This document shows positions 35,386 to 47,200 of a stretch of DNA of 64,000 nucleotides, in pieces. Each line of letters begins with the position of its first letter. The stretch's first letter is position 1. Made by a program: the position numbers and the translations under genes. Source of the stretch: Endocalyx cinctus (Eukaryota > Ascomycota > Sordariomycetes > Amphisphaeriales > Apiosporaceae); assembly GCA_001600455.1 (NCBI GenBank), contig BCKC01000001.1:248001-312000 (forward strand), read 5' to 3'. A model generated the notes under the pieces. It saw nothing but the letters and a program-made list of their open reading frames with translations, did no database searches and had not been told where the DNA came from.

Positions 35386-35670
35386 CAGTGGAGTTCTAAA
35401 AGTCTCCGATGAGAAGCCAGTTTGCACCAAAACTGAATGTTTTTACCTAACGGTATTTTTACTGCCTTAAGTCAAAGCAGAATAAGGTTTTACATAGATA
35501 AATATTTCATATTTTATTCTACTTGTTGCGTTTGTCTCTCCTCTCCTTATATATATATATACACGTATATCAAACTGTGTAAAGTAATAAAGGGTTAAAG
35601 TACGGGTTAAGTAAACCCGCGTATTTTGATATATTTTGGAGTTTGGACGGAGACTTTTTGAACTCCACTG
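35386..35670. mobile_element. 285-bp MITE, Tc1/mariner-pogo type
   Basis: The terminal inverted repeats match at 22 of 23 positions. The left end starts CAGTGGAGTTC and continues to AGTCTCCG at 35408; the right end is its complement, closing with GAACTCCACTG at 35670. Both sides carry TA (35384-35385 and 35671-35672), the target duplication of Tc1/mariner-family elements. The interior has no transposase frame, so the copy is non-autonomous. Confidence 0.88.
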
Positions 35671-35672
35671 TA

Positions 35673-36311
35673 TGTCATAGTGCATAGCTGCAGTTAGTAG
35701 CCTAAGTAGGTATATTACCAACCACTAGTATGCAGTAAAGTTAGCTGTTAGGCAACCAGACAGTCATTAACAACGCCGTTATATCCGTACTATTACTCCG
35801 TACATACTGTATATACTGTTAGATAAATTGTCCCGAGGTCTAGATTAGTGTTCAGTGTTCACTATCCATGGCACCAGCATCACCAACGTGGACTAATAAA
35901 CCTGGTTAGTTTAATTCTAAATACCAAATTAAAAGACATACGCAGCCATCATCAAGATATGTTTATGTATGTTGGTTTTCTCGTCTTACCTGACTTGAAG
36001 ATGTTGGTGATAACTACTTAATACTTACCTAAATACTAGTTTTGATGCCATAATTATTCAGCAGGCAGATTACCTAAAAGCTGAAATGAAAAACAAGTAT
36101 CCGTTGACTACTTGTACTCCGTACTAACTGCTAAATTATCGGTTACGGCATATTAGCTAGTTGTGAAACATTTCACGGTCTCTTTTTCATCTGACCCCCC
36201 CGTCGTATGCCTGGTTTTCCTACTTTTCATAAACACTCGCCAATGAATCTTCCACATATGCATATATTTTTCTCTATCTTCTTTGAATGCGTGTGACCTA
36301 GAAATTAGAAT
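35673..36311. other. divergent promoter region, right part
   Basis: Holds two TACTCCGTA copies (35794-35802, 36115-36123) upstream of the Zn2Cys6 gene. Nothing else recognised. Confidence 0.45.
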
Positions 36312-37861
36312 ATGCCGCCAACGGCCTCGCGGAGGGCTCACAGAAAGTCTCGAGCAGGTAATTAAAAAAGAAAAAAAAATCAATTCCCCAATTCTCAACT
36401 CTCAGAAAGAGGCTCATAAGCTGCATCCGTTTTATTAAAGTGCAGACCTCAATAAAACGATAATATGACTCATGTTTCTTACTAAAACCTTGTCCGCTAG
36501 GCTGTATACAATGCAAGGCTAGGAGAGTAAAGGTAACCGATATCGTCCATAACCCCATCAATTTCCAACTCGGAGATAGCTTCCAAGAAAAGAAAGGAAC
36601 AAAAGAAGAAAAAAAAAGAGGAACCATTACAGTAATAACTTTCTAGTAGACTAACTATCGGTTTTAGTGCGACGAAAAACAACCCTGTTCATACTGCGTG
36701 AAGCGAAGAATATCATGTAGTCTCAGCTCGCCGGTGGATACGCCGCTGCTACCGAAGAGCGGCCTCCTCGCGCGCCGGGCCGAGGCCCCGTCCTTCACCT
36801 CGAGCGACTTCGCCCTGTACCGGTACTGGATCAAGACGGTAGCGATCGCGCACGCCGACGACGGGATCGCGCTGCTGGTCTGGACCGAGACCGTCGCCGA
36901 CCTAGCCACGCGGTTCCCGTTCCTGCTGCACGAGGTGCTCGCCGTGGCCGCCATCTACCGCCACTGCGTGTCCCCCGGGGAGCAAGGGACGGAGCTGGTC
37001 CGCGTCGCCGCCGAGCATCAGGCCCGCGCCATCGGCCTGTTCCGGGAAGCCTTAATGGACGCCCGCGCTCCTTCGACCTACCCGTCATCCTCCCCGTCCT
37101 CGGCTTCGTCGGAAGCGGGGGGTGCCTCATCTTCTTCCGCCGCCCCCGCCATCGACGAAGAGGAGGACGCGGAAGGGAACGACGCGATCCTGTCGCTGTT
37201 CGCGTGCTCCTGCCTCATCATCCCCTTCCACTTCGCGGCCGCGCCGGACCCGATGACGCTCCTGTACAACGAGGCGACCAACTCGATACCGGAGTGGATG
37301 GTCCTCGTCGAGGGCTGCTCCGCCATCATCAACAACAACAAGAACCTCTTCGTCATCATGAAATCGCCTTTAGCCACCATCCTCGGGAACGACATCGCGC
37401 TCAAGCCCGGGCCCGAGGACCTCAACGAGAAGCCGCGCAACGCCGCCGACGCGCAGCTCTTGCACCTCAAGGAGGTCCTCCCGCCCGTCGTGATCGCCGG
37501 TTCGTCCACCGAGGAGGAGAGGCGGGTCCTCCTCGAGGCGTACGAGGGCGTCATCGAGAAGCTCCGGGTCTCCTTCTGGCTCTCCGAGACGGCCGACTCG
37601 GTCAAAGGTCGCAAGAACGCCGCCCTCCGGTTCACCCCTTATATCGTTCGCCAGTTCAAGGAGGACCTCGTCGGCAAACGGCCCGCGGCCCTTATTATTA
37701 TGGCCTTTTGGTGTCTGCTCCTCAGGAGGACGGAGAATAGGTGGTGGCTTAAGGGAAAAGTGAAACCCCTTCTGACCCAGATCGAGGATCTCTTGGCTCC
37801 CGAATATAGGCATCTTATCGCGTGGCCTATCGCTCAGCTTTCGATCACTCCTCCTGGTTGA
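36312..37861 (+). CDS. Zn2Cys6 transcription factor, UPC2-like layout
   Basis: A fungal binuclear zinc-cluster regulator. The DNA-binding domain is split over three small exons that I joined by hand: 36312-36357, 36501-36532 (32 nt) and 36668-37861, giving 423 residues. The spliced cluster reads C-IQ-C-KARRVK-C-DEKQP-C-SY-C-VKRRIS-C, with exact C-x2-C-x6-C-x5-C-x2-C-x6-C spacing at residues 17-43. Introns are 143 nt (GTAATT...CTAG) and 135 nt (GTAACC...TTTTAG, CTAAC branch near 36651). The C-terminal part, with FPFLLHEVLAVAAIYRHC, AILSLFACSCLIIPFHF and PEWMVLVEGCSAII, resembles the alpha-helical effector domain of the sterol-regulator/UPC2-like group. It faces the aromatic aminotransferase gene and could control it (inference). 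Codons are strongly GC-rich in exon 3. Confidence 0.87.
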
Positions 37862-38636
37862 ATGAGAGAAAAAGAAGAAGGGCTTTTAATGGCAACATTT
37901 ATGAAGATTGATATTGGAATTTAGCAAACTTCAGACTGGTTTCTGAATTTTGGTTTTTGGTTTTTGGTTTTAATAAGAGGGTTTAGGCGATTTTGGATTA
38001 TGTGGGATATAAGTGTCATAGTATGTTTGTTTTGGCGCATGAAGAGGGATACTTTGGATCAGATTATCGGATTACGAGATTAAAGATATTTTAAGGTTAT
38101 ACTGGCATATTCAAACAGGAAGTTGACTCGACGTCATTACCTACTTAAGGCATATATGGATGGATATATAATTAGGTAGGAGTTAATGGTTAATAAATGT
38201 TATACAGTACACAAAACCGTATGTTTAGATGGAGTGCCCACGTTTTACAGCGTAGTTTTGTAGCCCCTCACAGTAAGGATTATAATACTCTGACTGTTAA
38301 ATCTTTAACTCTACCAAGCTTCATTCACTTTAGTATCACCAACGTTCATAACTTATTGTTTTATATACAACATATTCGAATCATAAAAGGTGTGCAATCT
38401 TAGAAATAACTTCGATATAATATTTATTGATATATGCTTGACTCATAAGGCACGCATTTATATACCCGACTTCTGCCTGCCTCTTCATTACCTGCTATAA
38501 ATTTCTTTTCTGCTACGAAAATCAAAGCTAAGCTCTTTGCTCTCGAGACTGAAAATAAAAAACCCTTCGAGAGTCTCGTCAAATACATTTATCTTTGAAA
38601 TATAAGAAATATAAGATAAAACAAAGTTCAGTCAAC
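37862..38636. other. tandem spacer
   Basis: AT-rich 3' flank of the zinc-cluster gene and promoter of the Mtr2-like gene. No gene supported. Confidence 0.5.
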
Positions 38637-39491
38637 ATGACACAACCACCTTTACCGAGTTTTGAAACCCAGATGAAGGTAGTCAGCGATGGTAGGTGTT
38701 TTTTTTCTCTGTCGGTTCTTCCACCTCACCTCTCACTCATACTACTCTCACTCACACTCACACTCACGACCCACATTACCATACACATACATATATACAT
38801 ATATATAAACCAAACACCTAAAACACCTAAAACAATAATAACAACAAATCTAACATCCCCCTTAGCCGCCCAAACCTTCGTAGACCACTACTACGACGCC
38901 CTCGCCCACCGCCGCCGCCTAGACCCCTTCTACGCGAGCTCCTCCTCTTTACTCGCCGCCGCGGGTATCAAGCCGGACATCGTCGTCAACGGGCGCGTCC
39001 TCTCCTCCGTTCGCGAGTTCGAGGATCTCCTCGCCGCCCAGGGCGGTCCCGTCTACTACGACGTCGGCTCCTTCGACGCGCACCCGACGAACCCCAACTT
39101 CGTCGTCGGCTGTCCCGAGGTTCTTTCGGTAGTATCTTCGGCCGAAAGTAATTCGACGGGATCGACGGATAAGAACGTCAAATCCGTCAGGGACGGCGAT
39201 AGGATGAGTTTCGTCGTGCAGGTCAGCGGCACCGTTAAGTACGGGAAACCGGAGGATGTCTCGGCCGCCGACGCCGCTAAGAGCGCGCCGGATGGGCCCG
39301 CCGCCGCCGCAGGAGGAACTAATGTTTTCGCGAGCGGTAACAACGCGGCGACGGCGACGACGGGTGGCAGGGTCGAAAAGGGATTTACCGAATCTTGGCT
39401 CTTGGTCCCTCATTGGGAGGCTTTGGGGAAGAACCCGCCTCGCGGTCTCAGGAAGTGGCTGGTCGCTAGTCAGAATTTTCGGACGTTTTGA
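38637..39491 (+). CDS. mtr2: NTF2-fold mRNA export factor, Mtr2-like
   Basis: The small partner of the Mex67 mRNA export receptor; the pair carries mRNPs through the nuclear pore. Exons are 38637-38691 and 38866-39491, giving 226 residues. The 174-nt intron (GTAGGT donor, CTAAC branch at 38850, TTAG end) is a multiple of three with no stop, so read-through would give a continuous frame. Visible motifs are AAQTFVDHYYDALAHRR, LDPFYASSSSLLAAAGIKPDIVVNGR, a Ser/Ala/Gly-rich acidic insert around residues 130-185 and the C-terminal ESWLLVPHWEALG..RGLRKWLVASQNFRTF. The last block and NTF2-like topology point to Mtr2 rather than to NTF2 itself. The intron is CACT/CACA-rich. The gene converges on the prenyltransferase gene. 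Confidence 0.82.
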   Translation: MTQPPLPSFETQMKVVSDGRCFFSLSVLPPHLSLILLSLTLTLTTHITIHIHIYIYINQTPKTPKTIITTNLTSPLAAQTFVDHYYDALAHRRRLDPFYASSSSLLAAAGIKPDIVVNGRVLSSVREFEDLLAAQGGPVYYDVGSFDAHPTNPNFVVGCPEVLSVVSSAESNSTGSTDKNVKSVRDGDRMSFVVQVSGTVKYGKPEDVSAADAAKSAPDGPAAAAGGTNVFASGNNAATATTGGRVEKGFTESWLLVPHWEALGKNPPRGLRKWLVASQNFRTF

Positions 39492-40077
39492 GAAAAAAAA
39501 AAGGGGAGATGGGGTTATAAAGAAAGAAAAAAGGAAAAAAAAAAAATAGGGTTATTTTCGAAAATGGAAAAGGGTTTCGACGAAGGAAAAAGAAGGGGAG
39601 AAAAGAAAAAAAAACATATAGCATAAAAGGAGAGAAATATCTCTCCCTATATCATAGCTCGATGGAATACAACACAGAAATTCATCCATACTGATTAAGG
39701 GTAGCTCATTGGGGAAAAGTGCTCTACAGGTAAAAGACAAGTCACTAAGACAGCGTATCGTTGACGTATATCTACTCATTCTACGTATATGCCTCTTTAC
39801 TTTTGAAATCAAAACGCATAAACCTGTAAATTGAAATTCTACTAAAAAGAATACCCGGACGTTTAATATAGTCCAGAGGAGGAATGAATAGCGAGGGGGA
39901 CTCAAATCCACGTTTGAAGAATAAGTTTTAGAAGATATCATTCTCTCTTAATCTCGACCACGACAACCAATCAAAATACATTCTCCTTACTTTTCCCTTC
40001 CTTTTATTCTTCCAATCTATGCAGTATTCCCAGATCAATCATCATGACGATCGTCACCTTGTTGTATCTTATCAACT
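39492..40077. other. convergent spacer
   Basis: Begins with long A/G-rich runs (39492-39546, 39595-39616). No gene supported. Confidence 0.5.
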
Positions 40078-41955
40078 CTAACTCAACATCTTCCTCCTAT
40101 ACTCCCAATACCCTTTCCTTATCCGATCCCACTTCTCGCCGAGCCTCCTAAGACACAAATCCGCCTTATCCTTCTCCCCTTCTTCGGCGTAAATATCCGC
40201 CAGCAAGTCCAAAGCATGCGAGCTCGTTACCTTCTCCTTATCGCCCTCCTCCCCTAACCCCTCGACGAACCCCTCGCAAAATTCCCTCACCTCCTTCAAC
40301 GGCCTCCCGCCTTTCGTGAGGGCACCCCGGAGGTAGTTCCAGGGGCTCTGGTTCTGAGGCGCCACCTCGATCTTGCGACGGGCGTAGTCGATCTCGCGAT
40401 CGACGAGGTCGGCGGGGACCTTGGGGTCCGGCTCGGTCCCCGGGAGGTCGGCCGTGCTTTTGTCCGGGTCGCTGAAGACGAGGAAGAACCGGTGGGACCA
40501 GGCCGAGTTGTTGCGCACGTCCTGCAGGATGAGGTCCTCGACGCTCAGCCTTTCGGCTTCGTCGCCCCACATGGCGAGCTTGCGCACCAGGTATTGCCGG
40601 TAGGTCCAGACGTGGTAGTTCTTGGTGTCGGCCTCGAGCATCTTGGTGAGGAAATCACGCTCGGTTTTACGCAGGGACTCGATCCTGTCTGTATCCGTCA
40701 CTATCGACGGGTAGTACTGGTCCATGAGCAGTTGGCGGTGGTGCCAGATCTGGTAGTTCTTTAGATGCTGCAGCGACACCTCGTTTAGCCAGGCCAGCTC
40801 GTCCAGGATCGAGATGTTGAGCGCGGATACGATCGCAAACCGGTATAGCCATACTGTGTAGTGGGCTGGGTTCATTGAGATGATGTGCTCCGTAAGTTTT
40901 AGACACCGCGGCGAGTGTTCCTCTGCTACCATGACGGCCCGGAGATACGACATGGCTATCCATATGATATTAGCTCTGCCTTAGAGAGGGAAAAAAAGTC
41001 GTCGTTCTGAAAACTTACATTCGGCATAATCATCCGGATACGCGATAGCAGCCAAGGCACCTTCCGGTTCTTCCTGCGGTATAGGGGTAACATCGTCCCA
41101 TTCCGGATCCAAGGCGTACGAGTTCGTCTTCTCGCCGTACAGGTCTTTACTCAGGGCAGCCATTTCTTTTCTTCTTTCCCTTTCGATTTCCAACTCTTTT
41201 TCTAACTCTTTTTCTTCCGAATTACTATTACTATTACTATCTTCCTTCTTCTCTATATCTTCTTCCTGGTCAGGCTGGTCTCCCCAACGATTAAGTTTCC
41301 TCTCTCTTTCCGCCGTCGCCCTCTTCGCTTTAAACTCCTCGCTCTCTAGCTTGAGGTGGACGAGACGGCCGCGCTTCCTCGACCAGGCCTTGTATTCCTC
41401 TACCGTGTAATCGGCGAGGAGGCGGCCGTTCTTATCTCGGTTGCTTCCTTCGTCGGGACCGCGGCGCCAGATTTCCTTGGGGGGAGGTTCCGGCAGGCGG
41501 CGAAGCGGGACGTTGAGCTCGCCGAGCTGCTTCCAAAAATCCTTCTGGACCTTCCTGTTGGACGAGAGCAGGGAGGCGGCCTGGGCCGGGTTGTTGGTCG
41601 TCTTGGTCTTCTCCAGGTACTGCTCCAAGTTGTAACCCTGACGGTCCGCGGGGCTGAGCTTCGCAACGTCGCGCCCGGCGTCGACGTATTTCTTCCGGTA
41701 CGGGTTCGTCAGCCAGTAGGCTTCCCACTCGCGCTCGTAGATCGTCTGCGGTTTCTTGTTTTCCGGTTCGGTTTGCTTAGAGGCCGAAGATGGAGGCTGC
41801 TTCTGCTTGACAGCTGATTGTACAAATGATTAATTAGCGACCCTCGATTACGGATGGTGGAGAAAATCTATAATCGGGGAAAGAGAATAGAAGAGGAAGA
41901 AAAGCTTACATCCAGCGTCCTTTGCCTTGCTATTTCCCTTATTTTTCGGAGGCAT
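40078..41955 (-). CDS. ram2: protein farnesyl/geranylgeranyltransferase alpha, extended
   Basis: The shared alpha subunit of farnesyltransferase and type I geranylgeranyltransferase, which prenylates CaaX proteins such as Ras and Rho. The spliced model is 41955-41910, 41813-41019 and 40955-40078 (introns 96 and 63 nt; GTAAGC and GTAAGT donors), giving 572 residues. The normal subunit begins near DPEWDDV (Trp254) and runs to the C terminus with the PFTA repeats: NPAHYTVWLYRFAIV, LKNYQIWHHRQLLMDQ, TKNYHVWTYRQYLVRKL, VRNNSAWSHRFFLV and NQSPWNYLRGAL. About 250 extra residues precede it, starting MPPKNKGN. They include EREWEAYWLTNPYRKKYVDAG, KEIWRRGPDEGS and an Asn/Ser then Glu/Lys-rich linker. 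The frame is open throughout; the extension is not a family I know. A separate start inside exon 2 (EMAALSKDLYGE) cannot be excluded. Confidence 0.85.
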
Positions 41956-42591
41956 GACTGTAAAAGAAATATGTTTGCTAAGGTGATAGAGTGGAATGGT
42001 GGGGTTTTAAATAGCAGTTCTGCTAAGTTAGACAAAACTGTGCAGGTACTGAGGGGTAGCAAGCAGTATGGCAGTATTTAATACAGTACGAAGAGCATCA
42101 TCCCAACTGCCTCAATGTTATACAAATAAATATACAACATATTGGATATTCCGTATAATATATGTTATTAAATAAGTCACTATTGTATGATCCGTATTGA
42201 TACATTAAATTTAAGTAAGAATATATATAAATTTTATACGTCGAATTGATTTAAGATGCTGCAAAAAAAAAAAAAAGAAAAAGATAGAAACTATAACTAT
42301 TGAAATCGCTGGTACCGTAAGGTTTGAACTTCTAGATCCAAATAATAAGAGAAGACAGTACACCTCTCCATAAGTAGGTGTACTGAATTTAGGTCGATAG
42401 GAATATTAAAATGCATAAATCCCGCCAACGCTATAATTCCAAGGTACTGTACAATAAATGACCCTAAAGAAGAAGAAAAAAAGGAGGCTGGCTTGGGAAT
42501 GTTTTGTTTTTTTGTTTTCCTTTTCCGATGATGCGTCATATTGCATCACGTCTGCCCTCCGGATTGGTTAATCCAATATGATCTTCTCTTA
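41956..42591. other. tandem spacer
   Basis: AT-rich promoter of the prenyltransferase gene and 3' flank of mevalonate kinase; A-run at 42260-42280. No gene supported. Confidence 0.5.
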
Positions 42592-44212
42592 TTATTGACT
42601 TTCTACTCTCCAGAACTTCCACCCTTCTCTTTCGCCGGTACTGCCGTAAACCCCGACGAGTCTTTCAACTCCTTCGGTACCAGGTGCTTTAAGGAAGTTA
42701 TCGAGATCAATTTCCATTCCGCCATCGTCGTCTTCGTCCAAGCCGTTCTTTAGAACCGCCGGCCATAGAACGCCGACGCCATCTCCGCCAAGAGTTGTCT
42801 TAAACTGAGCGTAACCTTCTTCGTTCAGCTGATCATCCAACTTGGTAAGCTTTTCGGGTGAAACATTGGGTTTCATCAAAGTTATTGAACAACCACCACC
42901 TCCGGCACCGGTGAGCTTCGTCCAGCCCAAGTCTTCATGATCGATCAATTCCCGGATACGTTCAAGTCGGGGATGCGACACTCCTAATGAAACAAGCAGA
43001 CCGTGATTTATGGACATCAGCTCTCCGACCCGTCGTAAGCTCTCGGTTTCTTTGCTGTCGAAGTCGTCTTCGTTGATGAGGCTCTCCGCCGTTCGCGTCA
43101 CTCCATTAACAGCGCCTAGAATGCTTTCCACTAATTTAGGGTGCGTGCTCCTCAGTTTCCCGACCTTAGCGACCTCGGCCGCGGTGGATTTGGGTGTCCT
43201 GGTGTCGACCAATAGTAGCGGCAGCTCGGGGAAATCCCACAGCGGAGTCACCACTGGTGGTCTCTCATAATCGACGCGCTGGAAGACCACGGCTTTTCCC
43301 TGAGTCGCGACCGTGTTATCGACACCGGAAGGATTGCCATGTATACACATTTCTCCGACGAAGGCCCATCGATTTATTCTTTCTATCTGTAATCGCGCTT
43401 CCTCGTGCGGTTGATCAGGGTGTGGACCCGACAACGTGCGGAGCTGTAACAACAGGGCAGCCGATAGGCATACCGTGATCGACGCACTACTTCCGAGACC
43501 CGCACCGATCGGTATCGTCGAGCGTAGAGTATAGGTGCAGCCCGGGAACTTTTGCGAACCCAAGGAGCAGAATAAATATAAGAACGAGGCGGCGGAATTT
43601 TGGTGGACTTTGCGCTCCGAGGGAGATTTATGAGGAGATATTTCGGCGAGATGCGGTTGTATGGCCTCGATGAGTTCAGGGTCGAGGGTCGTCACCAGAT
43701 CGTAGTAATACTTTTTCTTGGACGGGTGGGAGAACTTGTCCCAAGGTAAATCATCTATGTTCCAGACGTGTTCAAAGTCGATATCGGGGAATTGAAGACG
43801 AATGGTGCGTCGCGACTTGGAGTGGGTGGTGACTAGGAGGTATGATCGAAGAGATATCGAGGCAGCAATGGCAGCCTAGTGTGGTAGTAGTTAGCAAGAT
43901 GTAGAGCTGCGTAGATCAAAGGAAGCACAAGAAACAACGTACCTTGCCGTACACTACGGCGTGTTCGCCGAACACAATGACTTTTCCCGGAGCGGATACC
44001 ATAAAAGGAGGCATCATAGGCCTCGAATTCCTCCGGCTCAACCTCTTTCTCCTTCCTACGCTAGTATCACTATTTTCGCTCTCGCTCGAGACAGAGCCGA
44101 GAGACCTATCGATGCTAGGTGTAGAACCATTCATCCCCCCATTCTTGTATCCATTGAGACCGTTCGACATCGCTGATATAGAGCTTTGAGGGGTAAGGAC
44201 ACTGTAAGTCAT
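42592..44212 (-). CDS. erg12: mevalonate kinase
   Basis: A GHMP kinase converting mevalonate to 5-phosphomevalonate in the isoprenoid/ergosterol pathway. Exons are 44212-43943 and 43875-42592 with a 67-nt phase-0 intron (GTACGT donor, ACTAG end), giving 517 residues. Motif 1 is APGKVIVFGEHAVVYGK, directly before the intron. The Gly-rich ATP loop is PIGAGLGSSAS (about residues 211-221), GNPSGVDNTV is the substrate-binding block and KLTGAGGGGC is GHMP motif 3. A non-conserved, Ser/Asn-rich N-terminal 70 residues precedes motif 1. The ATG at 44170 (MSNGLNG) is an equally good start. It is tandem with, and upstream of, the protein prenyltransferase alpha gene, which uses its pathway's end products. 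Confidence 0.94.
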
Positions 44213-47200
44213 TCGAAAGGGTGTTTAACTATTTTCTCGGGGAGTATATAGAGTACGGCAAGGCTTTCCCTTAACTGAGATAGAAGGATGGTTCTGGCGC
44301 GATCCTTCTTCCCAACAGCACTACAGTAGCAGCAGGTGACTGACTGTAAACCCGGGTGCTACACGGAATCCGAACCAGGTACTTAAGTAGATATGACACT
44401 TCGGGGTTTGGCTAAGACGTAAGTAGGGCCAGCAGGAGGGGTTTAAAAAAAGGATGACGGGTTCACTTTACTGCAGGTAAAGTAGTATGTGGCAGTAGAA
44501 CGTGTAAGCTGACGAGCAGAGAAGCAGTTAAGTGGTGGATCCTTTAGTATTTTTTTTTTGTTGGATGGGTTGTACAGGAGATTATGCACGGGTGTAAGTA
44601 AATAGGTAGGTATTAGTGGCCTAGGGTGAGTCTCAAAGGTTAATGTTGGTGAAGAAATTGGTTTAATCAAAGCCGGACCCAGACACTAGAGTGAGTTCCA
44701 GGTATTTGCTTCTTTAGGACGACTCCGAGTATAATGTATGAGACTCGAGTGAATGAGCAAGAGTGGGTAAAATGTGTTTACAGTAGTTGATACTGTAAGT
44801 AAATATGTATGAGAGCAGATAATATCACAGTGATGGGAAATTCAATTTGATAATACTATGTAGATAGGGAAATAAAATAAAAAAGTAGAAACCAATTCGA
44901 CCTGAGGATCATGTCATTTTTAGTATTTATTAGGATAGCTGAATCCCTTGGAGATATATGATTTCCTTGGAGATATTCTGGACCAAGGGTATAGGTAGAT
45001 ATTCTAATAAAGTATTACCTACTACTGTACTAAGCTATCATCAAGAAGAAATTCCTTCCTTTCTCGACAATATTCTTCGATCTACTAAACATTACGATAC
45101 CTCAGATAAAATAGTAAAATAAAAAAAGCCAAATAAAAAGGGAGGACAAGGGAGGGAGTCAGAGGTAGGTCTAATCTGGTTTGGTACGGTTCCTCTGAAT
45201 GTATTGTGTACTTGGACAAGGAATTGAATGCCTGTCAACAAACCTTGTCCGTAAATTGACTTCTCCAATTCCAGAATATATTGAACATGGAAAAAGTATT
45301 ATATCATCAAAGAAAAAAAGAAAGGGTATGAATGGTCAGAATTGAGTCGAGATCCACATACGAGCCACCATTATGGGATTTTGACTGCGGTAACTTCCAG
45401 AGATGGTGTTGTATCACCCTCTAAAGTTAATCAAAGAGGATTAAAAAGGGAACGTCAGCTAAGGCTTCTAAGCATTGTTGAACCAATTAAAAAGGGTGAA
45501 TACGAAATTCAATCCCGACGGAATTGGACCTTGCATTTGAATACCTGTACCGATGTTATCAGACCCCCCCTTGTTAAATACCACGCTACGTCCACAGGTA
45601 TAGTGGATGCGTCTCCATATACGGAGTATAGAGTACAGTACTGTGCAGTAGTAACTTTTTAAGTATTCTGTACAGATACCGAACTATCCATTGATTAGTT
45701 TTAGGACCTATTTTAATATTTACTTAGCTGCTTAGGTAGTAAGTATGGTGTAGTGAATGCCTATTTACTTAATAGTGTAGTACTGTATATATCCATATAG
45801 ATACTATGTATAGATAGAAATCCGATATCATGATTCATTGGAATTGACAAATTGAAAGGTTCTATTGGCTTACCTACTTCTACATGAAAACTAAACACTG
45901 ATATCTTGAATTATCTGCATGTAAACTGACGTTAACGCACGTAAACAAAAGATTCCTGGATTAATTTTATCCCTACGTGTATACATAATACATACTTACC
46001 TATACTAGTACAAGTATGTGTGATTGACGGCCATAGATCGGAAGTAAATGATTTCAACGTCATACGCATATCCAATCAGTCCTACTAAAGTAGTGGACTT
46101 AAGTATATGATACATTGGACGGAATTTCCACTCGTTGCAATCTTACGTATATATCCCGTAGTATTGTAATACGTATATGTAGAAACTGGAATTTGGATGG
46201 ATATTAGCATCCAATTTTGATGAAGAAAATATATATACTTTGTACACTACAGAATCTTCTTTTTTTCATATCTTTAATCTTTTTGCTTATGTTTCAACTA
46301 TAATTGGATATTAATCCTTGTACGTCGAAATAGCTGACAATCTCAGCTTAACAAGAAACCGTAGTACTATGATACGTAGGTATACGCTGTCGCAGCAGTA
46401 AGCAGACATGAAAATATATTAATAATATCTCGGAATTGCCAATTTTAGCTACCCCCGGTACCCTTCTGGAAGTTCCCCGAGTTTACCATCCCTGACTTCA
46501 ACGTGACCCTTTTCAAGAGCCTCAGTTGTCACGTTTTGATTTACATCAAACAGTTCTTGAGCACTTAAGTAGTATAAAATCTACACGTATGTATACTTGT
46601 ATACAAACCTATGTTTTCAAGGATTTCGTATCATATCCATCGTACTGGAGGTAAGATTGTAGCTTTCATATACAGAAGGGCCCGAGTCTCTACACCATCC
46701 TACTATTTCGTACATTAGAAGTGAAGGTGGGGCAGTAACAGGGGTTCTTTTTTTGTAGTGTTAATCATAGCACTCATAGCACCCGTAGCACCTATTAACT
46801 ATGCCCAACTAGATAAAAGACCTCCTGAGCGACCCAGGCCTACTGCTAGGTACGAAATCCACCCGCCTGGGAGCCACCCTACCACTCCACATGGTTAATA
46901 TGCATGTCAGAAAAAGAAGACAATTATTTTTACGATAGACGATTATTACTACGCTATATCTTCGCCATTCTCAAGTCGACCATAAAAAAAGAAGGGTCTT
47001 TACAAAAATAAAAGGAAACAAGATCTCGCTAAACTAACAAGGCTGCAAGGTTAAGTCCTAGTATAGCAGCTTTAATAAGCTTATACAATACTACGAATGC
47101 TACCTAGCGTACCTAGTAAGTAAATCTATATTTATACCCGACCCAACTACCTACTTGTAGGTAGTTGCTGCTATTTATCAACCACGTTCAAACATTTGTT

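Noticed and set aside
35520..35570. TATATATA stretch as a promoter signal
   Set aside because: It lies inside the MITE and AT-rich tracts are common throughout the spacers.
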